From positions 1 to 38,311 of IMG/VR virus record IMGVR_UViG_3300025154_000037: a stretch of 38,311 bases of DNA; one strand, given 5' to 3'. Shown here in pieces: positions 29,936 through 36,546 of the stretch. Each line of letters opens with the position of its first letter. Position 1 is the stretch's first letter. The translations under genes and the position numbers were made by a program. Below the pieces are notes generated by a model. The model ran no database searches and had not been told where the DNA came from. It worked only from the letters and a program-made list of their open reading frames with translations. This stretch comes from a virus.

Positions 29936-30929
29936 ATCATACAAAGGATATTTATATTTAAAATTTTACGATTCATATAAACGGTACACGCGGCGCAAGT
30001 CGCTTCATTTAAAAGATACTCAAGCAAACCGCCGCCTTGCACAAAGAGAAGCAAAAAATTTTCATCCCGATTTTGTACCGGCAGATTTTATAAAGCCCGG
30101 CGATCTTCCACTTATACTTACTCAAGGTAAGAATCAGTTCACGTTGTACCGCAATTTCCGTCCGCAGACAAAAATAATTTACGGATACGCGGTTAGTCAT
30201 TTAGTAACTGCCTCCAGTGATAAAGTCATCCGCAATTTTACCCATAAGGATTACATACAATTGCTTTCGCATTTCCGTAAAGAAAAACTTTCGCAGAACT
30301 CACAAAGCATTTACACACGGGCGCTTCATTCGATGTTCAATTATTTTGTTAAGCAAGGAATGATTAAAGAAAATATTATCGATAGAATTGCTTATGTCGA
30401 AAAAGTTTCCCGCCCAATACCGATTGAAGATCTGCGGAAGATATACGCCATACTCGAATCCAAGGTTGAATATTACCATCAGTACGCACTCATCTATTTA
30501 CTTGCAAACACCGGCATCCGGATAAGCACTGCTATTGCGCTCAACTGGGAGGATATCGATTGGCAAAATAAGCTTATCATTTTCCGTAATGTAAAAGTAC
30601 GAGGCACCGAGTATGCCATTCCGTTGGTCCCGAGGTTTGAAGCCGTCTTTACCAAACTAGGGATAAAACAAAAGGGCAAGGTATTCCCCTATTCGCACAA
30701 GGACAGCATACGGTTCCTCCGGCGCGCTCAGCAGACCTTAAAGCTTGAGAAGATACACAGCATACACAAATTAAAGCACACATTTATCAATGAGATGGTA
30801 AAGAAGGGAATATCATTAGATGTACTATCCGAAATAACCAACACATCTCTACGCACGCTACGCAAACATTACATGCATCTGGACCGTAAGTTTATTGCAG
30901 ATCAGCTAGAAAGGAATGAGGTAGCGTAA
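29922..30929 (+). CDS. int: Tyrosine recombinase (integrase) with divergent active site
   Basis: A 335-residue integrase. The N-terminus is a short arm-type domain (YLYLKFYDSYKRYTRRKSLH), then an SAM-like core-binding region of about 75-165 and the catalytic domain. Active-site candidates: R200 (NTGIRIS), K225 (VKVRGTEYAIPL), H282 with K285 (HKLKHTF; families usually have HxxR), T308 at the usual His/Trp position, and Y317 (RKHYMHL). It would recombine attP with a tRNA-Asp attB; the tRNA fragment lies 120 bases downstream. The Lys for Arg exchange is unusual but conservative. Confidence 0.85.
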   Translation: MASVESYKGYLYLKFYDSYKRYTRRKSLHLKDTQANRRLAQREAKNFHPDFVPADFIKPGDLPLILTQGKNQFTLYRNFRPQTKIIYGYAVSHLVTASSDKVIRNFTHKDYIQLLSHFRKEKLSQNSQSIYTRALHSMFNYFVKQGMIKENIIDRIAYVEKVSRPIPIEDLRKIYAILESKVEYYHQYALIYLLANTGIRISTAIALNWEDIDWQNKLIIFRNVKVRGTEYAIPLVPRFEAVFTKLGIKQKGKVFPYSHKDSIRFLRRAQQTLKLEKIHSIHKLKHTFINEMVKKGISLDVLSEITNTSLRTLRKHYMHLDRKFIADQLERNEVA

Positions 30930-30930
30930 T

Positions 30931-30954
30931 GTCATTCTGAGCTTGTCGAAGAAC
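30931..30954. repeat. Family A copy after the integrase
   Basis: Intact core (30939-30949) with short arms TTCT/AGAA. It lies directly behind the integrase stop codon. Confidence 0.8.
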
Positions 30955-31013
30955 AATATCGAGTCAAAAGTCGAGTCAACGCCAAAAATGATAAATGCAA
31001 TAGGTAAAAATGA

Positions 31014-31045
31014 AAACTCCGTAACCTTTTACATTTACGGAGTTT
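31014..31045 (-). terminator. Strong hairpin terminator (works best on the minus strand)
   Basis: A perfect 11-bp stem AAACTCCGTAA/TTACGGAGTTT with a 10-base loop. On the minus strand it is followed by a T-rich tail (TTCATTTTT). It lies just past the tRNA fragment, so it may be the host tRNA's own terminator captured with attP, and could also end the minus-strand late operon. On the plus strand it could weakly end the integrase message. Confidence 0.75.
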
Positions 31046-31052
31046 ATGATTG

Positions 31053-31094
31053 CGGGGCCGACGAGACTCGAACTCGCGACCTCCTGCGTGACAG
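31053..31094 (-). other. Likely attP: 3' portion of a tRNA-Asp(GTC) gene
   Basis: On the minus strand this reads from the anticodon loop CTGTCAC (anticodon GTC, Asp), the stem half GCAGG, a T-arm GCGAG TTCGAGT CTCGT, to the acceptor CGGCCCC plus G. The 5' half of the tRNA is absent, so it is not a gene here. Next to the integrase, this is the typical attP identity segment that restores the host tRNA gene on integration. Confidence 0.8.
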
Positions 31095-31254
31095 TTATAT
31101 TTTTTCTGCTATTCTTTTTATTTTTACAAATATTTCAATTTTTCTTTGCACTAAATTACACTATTCCTAAACAAATTCAAGTAAATTTTCGAGTCAATTA
31201 TTTAATTTCTTGTGCTCTATCTCTAGTGAATTGTTTCTTTAAGCGAACAAAATT
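31095..31254. other. Non-coding gap after attP
   Basis: About 160 AT-rich bases between the tRNA fragment and the last gene of the spike/membrane module. GAGTCAA is seen near 31190 and also at 30960 and 30972, flanking the core at a distance, and might be an integrase arm site. No gene seen. Confidence 0.35.
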
Positions 31255-31650
31255 TTATTTCTTGAATTTCTCTAATGCCGGTATTTCATATCTATAACCG
31301 GATTTTAGGCGTTTATTATAAATTATCAATTCATTTGTATTCTTAATTTTATAGATAATATAGTCCGTATCTGCTTCTCCATAATACTTGCCATCAAGGA
31401 ATATTGCATTCTTACCTTGTGCATATAAATTAGGAAACAAACTAATCTCTGTCAAAGGTTCTAAGGTTTTAACTTTAACTTTATCGCTATTGAAATAATC
31501 AAATGCAACATAGACTATTGAACCGCAAATTAATAATATAGCAATAATAGTTTTCTTTGTGTGGTTTTTTAAAAAGTACAATAAGCCCGAAAATATCATA
31601 ACCATAGCTTCATCTACGTTCTCTGTTTGTTGTATCGTATAAGTTCCCAT
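31255..31650 (-). CDS. Single-pass membrane protein, last gene of the late operon
   Basis: A 131-residue protein starting MGTYTIQQTENVDEAMVMIF; the TTG eight bases further up is less likely. One membrane segment (KTIIAILLICGSIVYVAFDY) precedes a soluble beta-like domain (FLDGKYYGEADTDYIIYKIK). Unknown function; the setting with two other small membrane proteins suggests a lysis or envelope role. Confidence 0.55.
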   Translation of the reverse strand: MGTYTIQQTENVDEAMVMIFSGLLYFLKNHTKKTIIAILLICGSIVYVAFDYFNSDKVKVKTLEPLTEISLFPNLYAQGKNAIFLDGKYYGEADTDYIIYKIKNTNELIIYNKRLKSGYRYEIPALEKFKK

Positions 31651-31651
31651 T

Positions 31652-31837
31652 TTATTCAAACACTTTATCTTCTACTCTCGTTAATCTTGAATCAAGACCA
31701 CTAATTTGAACTTCTATTTTTTCAATATCACCCTCAAGTTTTGTGATTGCAATTTTAACGCCCATATAAGCACCAAATCCAGAGGCAGCTATGGTAACAA
31801 TTGATACTGTTAATTGGAATAATTGGAATGTTTCCAT
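31652..31837 (-). CDS. Small membrane protein with coiled coil (XhlA-like layout)
   Basis: A 61-residue protein: hydrophobic segment at residues of about 8-30 (LTVSIVTIAASGFGAYMGVK) followed by a short coiled coil (KLEGDIEKIEVQISGLDSRL). Size and arrangement resemble XhlA-type holin partners in mirror order. AGG lies six bases upstream of the ATG. Confidence 0.5.
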   Translation of the reverse strand: METFQLFQLTVSIVTIAASGFGAYMGVKIAITKLEGDIEKIEVQISGLDSRLTRVEDKVFE

Positions 31838-32025
31838 AGTTTACCTATCAACATTATTAGGATTAGTAAATTTAAGTTTGTTAGAACATTTGAAATTATT
31901 GCTGGATAGGAAATATTAGTACTTCCCCACCAGGCCATTAAAAATTTTTCATCTATTAAATAACCGATTAAAGCAATTACATTTATTGTAATTATACAAA
32001 TGCTAATTATTATTATCTTCCACAT
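31810..32025 (-). CDS. Small two-helix membrane protein (holin-like)
   Basis: A 71-residue protein with two hydrophobic segments (IIIISICIITINVIALIGYL and ISNVLTNLNLLILIMLIG) and a basic end. It overlaps the next gene by 28 bases. With the neighbouring small membrane proteins it could form a second lysis set beside the lysin/holin pair near 4 kb. Confidence 0.5.
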   Translation of the reverse strand: MWKIIIISICIITINVIALIGYLIDEKFLMAWWGSTNISYPAIISNVLTNLNLLILIMLIGKLWKHSNYSN

Positions 32026-32029
32026 ATAT

Positions 32030-32425
32030 TCATATTTGAATTAATAACCTAAAAATTATTGCACTGATTAAAAACATTAACTTATTTAACGGTGTTCCTA
32101 ATTGTTCAATTCCAGATGTTGTGCCTGGTGATCGATGAAACCAATCATTTCCATTTTTCGTATTATAAATTCCGTCTCTTACAATCCATCTAATTGCGCT
32201 TGTTAGAATAATATCCGAGACACCAACTAATAAATCTTCGTTCTCAAAAGTATCATATCCTATCGCTATACCAGTTCCCAAAGCTAATCCAGAATCAAAA
32301 AATTCTAATGTGTGCCATGTTCTACTATCTGATTTATTATTAAATACTCTATCTTTCATTCGGTAAAATTCAGAACTACCAGAAACTGCACTCCAAGACA
32401 AACCAGTTATTATAATCCAAATCAT
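32030..32425 (-). CDS. Hypothetical protein with hydrophobic ends
   Basis: A 131-residue protein starting MIWIIITGLSWSAVSGSSEF and ending LMFLISAIIFRLLIQI. The middle (RTWHTLEFFDSGLALG) shares W..(x)EFFD..L.LG with the 110-residue protein encoded at 33498 (WKFTEFFDGLPLG), suggesting they are related. Function unknown. Confidence 0.5.
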   Translation of the reverse strand: MIWIIITGLSWSAVSGSSEFYRMKDRVFNNKSDSRTWHTLEFFDSGLALGTGIAIGYDTFENEDLLVGVSDIILTSAIRWIVRDGIYNTKNGNDWFHRSPGTTSGIEQLGTPLNKLMFLISAIIFRLLIQI

Positions 32426-32426
32426 T

Positions 32427-33287
32427 TTATTGTCCCAATTGCGAAATCATTTGCCACTGGGTGCCGTCAAAAATTGCAACCACAATTTGTCCAACCTCTA
32501 TATCACCACTTATAAGTTCTTGATCGTGCTTTTTAAATAAGTCTTTTTGTGCAAGTGCATTAATAAGAATATTGCAAGCTCCAGTATTTGCGGTGGCAGC
32601 TATCCAACTAACCTGAGTGCCCGCTACAATTGTGGTATAACTTGCTAAACCAGATATAACTAAATCATAAATATCTGGTTGGGCTGCTGTACTTGTATCG
32701 GTTGCAAAATTAAAAGCTCCATCTACATTAAGTTTATTATTAGGTGTGATATTCCCGATGCCGAAATTGCCTGTATTAATAAAAGAATTACTTCCCCCAT
32801 TAAAAGTAATTTTATTCACATTATTAGCATCATAAACGTCAAACCTACCAGCACCGCCTGTTGCAGATTGCTCAAGTGTTAGTAGGTATTGGTTATCACT
32901 ACTTGTGATTTGAAAAGGAAAAACATTTCCTGTTGGAGATTTTATGTGTAAATTGCTTTGGGGACTCGTCAGCCCGATACCTACCCGTCCAGTTGCATCT
33001 ACATAAATTGCAGAATCTGGATCGCCATCGGAAGCGTCCATAAAGTTTTTATAGGCATATCTGGAATTAGAAAACGTTCTGAATGAAGCTGTATCTGCAT
33101 CATCAAGCTTCCCATCCAACTCCCATTGTTTTGCAATAGAAGTGGTCGTATCTGAATATGGAATTTTACCCGCTACTTGTCCGAGAATTGTGTTTACGTC
33201 TGTTGTATGATAGTTTAGCGTTGAATCTTGAGCCAATGTCCAAGTTGTCAGCCCTAAAAACATAAGCAAAATAAGTTTGTTTAACAT
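32427..33287 (-). CDS. Tail fibre-like protein with signal peptide
   Basis: A 286-residue protein. AAGGAG sits eight bases before the ATG. The N-terminus (MLNKLILLMFLGLTTWTLAQ) is a clear Sec signal peptide. The mature part holds phage fibre motifs, including RVGIGLTSPQSNLHIKS and GNFGIGNITPNNKLNVDG, the GIG..P...L.V repeats found in many fibres and chaperoned adhesins. The C-terminus (IAATANTGACNILINALAQK, VAIFDGTQWQMISQLGQ) is typical of fibre tips. A cleavable export signal on a tail fibre is unexpected. Confidence 0.75.
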   Translation of the reverse strand: MLNKLILLMFLGLTTWTLAQDSTLNYHTTDVNTILGQVAGKIPYSDTTTSIAKQWELDGKLDDADTASFRTFSNSRYAYKNFMDASDGDPDSAIYVDATGRVGIGLTSPQSNLHIKSPTGNVFPFQITSSDNQYLLTLEQSATGGAGRFDVYDANNVNKITFNGGSNSFINTGNFGIGNITPNNKLNVDGAFNFATDTSTAAQPDIYDLVISGLASYTTIVAGTQVSWIAATANTGACNILINALAQKDLFKKHDQELISGDIEVGQIVVAIFDGTQWQMISQLGQ

Positions 33288-33498
33288 CTTCGTACTCCTT
33301 AAAGTTATAAGTCCAATATTGATTAAAAACTAAAATGTAATTCCCCCCAGCATCTTTTATTCGGTCATAATCTACATCTCTTAAATATTGATAACCGAGT
33401 GGCAAGCCATCAAAAAATTCTGTGAATTTCCAAAAGTTTGACTGTGCATTTGCGATCTGCATCGCAACAAATAAAAATATAAATATTAATTTTTTCAT
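33166..33498 (-). CDS. Small exported protein overlapping the fibre gene
   Basis: A 110-residue protein starting MKKLIFIFLFVAMQIANAQS, a clear signal peptide with ANA-Q cleavage region, then FWKFTEFFDGLPLGYQYLRD. The ATG overlaps the spike stop as TAATG, so translation is coupled. The last 40 codons overlap the start of the fibre gene by 122 bases in another frame, which is far longer than other overlaps here and suggests a lost stop codon or frameshift near the end. Confidence 0.55.
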   Translation of the reverse strand: MKKLIFIFLFVAMQIANAQSNFWKFTEFFDGLPLGYQYLRDVDYDRIKDAGGNYILVFNQYWTYNFKEYEDVKQTYFAYVFRADNLDIGSRFNAKLSYNRRKHNSRTSSG

Positions 33499-36176
33499 TA
33501 TTCTATCCCAATATTAATTTCTGAACCTTTATAAGCATCGTTTGTGTACTTATTTATTAGATAAATGCCCTGTCCATCTGTCGCTGTTACTGTTGCAGAT
33601 AACGCTAATTTATTTGTGGTTGTATTAACTCCAAGTATCTTAACTCTAAACGTATCTACTTTAATACTGTCTCCATCTAACCAATTCCATCCATCAAAGA
33701 AAACTCTTGCATCAACCACCGTAAGTGTATCATTAGTCTGAGTTCCACTTACATAAGTATGCGGTCTGCCGGCATCTATTAAAGGTGCTTTGCCGTTATA
33801 CTTAACTAAAACAGAGTCATATAAATCGCCCCGTGATGTTTCTGGAACCCAATAAATGTAATTAAGAACAGAATCATCTGGTGCATCAAATGTCGAATAT
33901 GCTAAATAGCTATCAATGTTATTTTGAAATATGTGTCCAGTAAAATCTGTTGTATTTGTAGTTCTTATAATTAATGGACTGATACTATATAAATTATTTC
34001 CATCCGAACCAAAATAATTATACTCTTCAACATTACCTGAAGGATTATAAGTAGTGTTCCAGTCCCAAACCAGCATCTGTACTGAATCTGCATTAACACC
34101 AGTGAATCTAACCCAGCTTGTATCTCCACCTCTTGTAACTGCATTATTAAAAATATAATTATTTGCCAATTGGTTATCACCATCATCCAAGTTCGTTGTT
34201 AACGTAAATGTTTCGTAAGGATAATCAAAAACATTGTTATAAACTCTTACATCATGTGAGGGTGAATTTAACCGAGCACCACCTGGATTATCCCATTTCC
34301 TTCTTGGTACACCCATTCTTTTTACAACGTTATATCGGTAAATAGAATTATAAGAGTCCATTCCAAAAGCACCAATTTCGCCATTATATAATGTAGGATT
34401 GTTCGTCCCTCGCTGTCCATTCCCGCTTCTTTCAAAAAAGTTATACTCAACTACAAAATCATATTCTAAACTGCCATCTTCGAGAAGATATAATCCATGA
34501 TGATATGTATTATAAACCCTATTCCCACGAATCACTATATGATGACTACCTTTACCAAATCCAAGTAACGAATGTGGAAAATCTCTAAAATAATTGTTCT
34601 CAAATAAAATATAGCTTGACTTGATAAAATTGAACATATCATTTGCTACATTAACTTGAGGAAATCCGCCAATAAAAATACTGTTCTTAACTGTTAAATA
34701 AAGATTATAAGTATAATCACCATAAAATACTCCAGTGCCATCTAAAGCCAAGTGATCTTCTGCCGTAGAGTAATGATGACAGTAGATATTATCAAATGTT
34801 AAATTTGACCCGCCTTTTACGGATACCCATCTTCTACCAATTATTTCTAAGTTACTAACAGCAACACCGCTTTTAGAAGCCGCACTTATAACAAAATCAT
34901 TTGTTGTTAAACTTGGAAGTTGTAATTTTGCTCTGCCTGTACCATAGGAGGTATAAACCGCATTATTCTGTGCAACTAATTGTGTATCATTATAAGTATA
35001 GGGCGCTAAGAATGCGACCGTATCACCAGCAATTAAACTTAAAGCATTAACCTCTGCTGTCGTACTTAATGTATCACCTCCACCCCACGGACTCACATAG
35101 TAATCAGCACTTCCTGAAGGCGGTAATGTCTCACCATAAATATATAAAGTATCTCCGCTTTGACACCATTTTTTAACCGCATCAACTAAACTCTTATCAA
35201 CTACTTCTATGCCTATTTCATTCCCAAAATATAAAGAGATTACTTCATCTGTTTGGGATTTCCAGTAATAAGTATTTGAAGCCACACCACTTGAATACAC
35301 TAAGAACTCTGCTCTTTTGGCTGGAGTATTATTACTATATGCTGACCTTACTGCTCCATTATCACTTACGTTATTCAGTAAGAAAAAAACAATATTTTGA
35401 CTCCCAGCATAAGCATAGCTTGTAAACAGCTCATTAGCTATAGATGTAATGGTTAAAGTATCTGTGGCATCGGTAGTCCAAGTTCGCATATCATAATCAT
35501 AATAAGCTGTTGTTGCATTAGTCTTTCGATAATCAAAAGAATATCTTGTCGAAATTGTATCTGGGGAAGCGGTATCCTCACCAATTATTTTTATCTTGCA
35601 CGTATTACCAGATTGATTTTGGTCGGCAGTAAACCTTAATTTAGCACTATCAGTAGATGACGGTTCTGTTATATTCCTAAATCTAAATGCTGCTGAACAA
35701 ACGAAACCATCTACTTGTCCCATTAAAAGATTATCGTAACTTGGATAAAATCCACTTCCAGTTCCATATCTGTAAACATCATCATAATCATCAGTAGGAT
35801 AATAGATGTCAGTAACAGTTCCTCCCGCAGCACCAGCAACATAAGTATATTCAGTAAGTAATTCAGAATAGAAAACTGCATTAAGAACTAATCCGCAAGT
35901 CTTAGTAATTACAAAAGGATTATCGAATGTTCCAGTTGTAAATATTGTATCAGTAGTTGCATTAACTAATGCTTGCCCAGCATCAAAAGTTTGTTTAGCT
36001 AAAACACTCGTTAAACCAGAATAAGAATCATTTCCGTTTTGTGCATCAACATAAATATTAGTTGAGGTATCAACCGCTACATTCGCTGGATTCCAAAACC
36101 CAACTCCAGTTTGCTGAGAATAAATTAAACCGCTAAAGAATAATATATTAATAAAAACTTTGTACATAAGTTCCAT
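33498..36176 (-). CDS. Large beta-helix tail spike with signal peptide
   Basis: About 892 residues from the ATG at 36176; the open frame reaches a TTG at 36200. The start (MELMYKVFINILFFSGLIYS) is a signal-peptide-like segment followed by QQTGVGFWN. Next comes YVDAQNGNDSYSGL, the usual entry of polysaccharide-degrading right-handed beta-helix proteins. Residues of about 450-720 carry PbH1-type repeats (VSNLEIIGRRWVSVKG, YILFENNYFRDFPHSLLG, HIVIRGNRVYNTYHHGLYL). It probably binds or degrades surface glycans. The C-terminal part (DTFRVKILGVNTTTNKLAL) is beta-rich. No catalytic residues were assigned. Confidence 0.78.
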   Translation of the reverse strand: MELMYKVFINILFFSGLIYSQQTGVGFWNPANVAVDTSTNIYVDAQNGNDSYSGLTSVLAKQTFDAGQALVNATTDTIFTTGTFDNPFVITKTCGLVLNAVFYSELLTEYTYVAGAAGGTVTDIYYPTDDYDDVYRYGTGSGFYPSYDNLLMGQVDGFVCSAAFRFRNITEPSSTDSAKLRFTADQNQSGNTCKIKIIGEDTASPDTISTRYSFDYRKTNATTAYYDYDMRTWTTDATDTLTITSIANELFTSYAYAGSQNIVFFLLNNVSDNGAVRSAYSNNTPAKRAEFLVYSSGVASNTYYWKSQTDEVISLYFGNEIGIEVVDKSLVDAVKKWCQSGDTLYIYGETLPPSGSADYYVSPWGGGDTLSTTAEVNALSLIAGDTVAFLAPYTYNDTQLVAQNNAVYTSYGTGRAKLQLPSLTTNDFVISAASKSGVAVSNLEIIGRRWVSVKGGSNLTFDNIYCHHYSTAEDHLALDGTGVFYGDYTYNLYLTVKNSIFIGGFPQVNVANDMFNFIKSSYILFENNYFRDFPHSLLGFGKGSHHIVIRGNRVYNTYHHGLYLLEDGSLEYDFVVEYNFFERSGNGQRGTNNPTLYNGEIGAFGMDSYNSIYRYNVVKRMGVPRRKWDNPGGARLNSPSHDVRVYNNVFDYPYETFTLTTNLDDGDNQLANNYIFNNAVTRGGDTSWVRFTGVNADSVQMLVWDWNTTYNPSGNVEEYNYFGSDGNNLYSISPLIIRTTNTTDFTGHIFQNNIDSYLAYSTFDAPDDSVLNYIYWVPETSRGDLYDSVLVKYNGKAPLIDAGRPHTYVSGTQTNDTLTVVDARVFFDGWNWLDGDSIKVDTFRVKILGVNTTTNKLALSATVTATDGQGIYLINKYTNDAYKGSEINIGIE

Positions 36177-36546
36177 AGTATATTGAACCAACTTTTTCAA
36201 TAGTAATTAAATCAGTCTTAGCCCCTAAAGTAATTGTAGGTGCTGTATTATCCTTCCACGTTATCGAAGGTGAGGTGAAAGCAAGTGTATAATTACTTGC
36301 TGTATTAGTCACCCAAATATTTATTATCTGACCAGACACCATGTCTGAGATTGTTAAACCAGCATTCTCACTTAAAGTAACGTAAAACGTATTTGAACTA
36401 TCACAATCTGCTATTAAACTATTGCCACCATAAAGATAAATGGGAGCGGCAAACAATTGGACGGTTTTTAATGGCAGTGATATTGTTTCGTTTTGTGCTA
36501 ACCCACAAAACGAAAATAGAATTATAAATAATATTACCTGTTTCAT
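36148..36546 (-). CDS. Small exported beta-protein between two spikes
   Basis: A 132-residue protein starting MKQVILFIILFSFCGLAQNE: signal peptide, with GGAGG seven bases upstream of the ATG. The mature part (TFYVTLSENAGLTISDMVSG, NYTLAFTSPSITWKDNTAPT) looks like a short fibre- or capping-type beta domain. The start overlaps the spike stop (TAATG). It may be an accessory subunit to one of the spikes. Confidence 0.65.
   Translation of the reverse strand: MKQVILFIILFSFCGLAQNETISLPLKTVQLFAAPIYLYGGNSLIADCDSSNTFYVTLSENAGLTISDMVSGQIINIWVTNTASNYTLAFTSPSITWKDNTAPTITLGAKTDLITIEKVGSIYYGTYVQSFY

Noticed and set aside
31053-31094. Complete phage-encoded tRNA-Asp
   Set aside because: The D-arm and 5' acceptor half are absent upstream on the minus strand; only the 3' portion from the anticodon loop is present.
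30943-31170. Open frame reading ADETRTRDLLRDS next to the integrase
   Set aside because: It is the plus-strand translation of the tRNA-Asp fragment and terminator, a known artefact in annotations.
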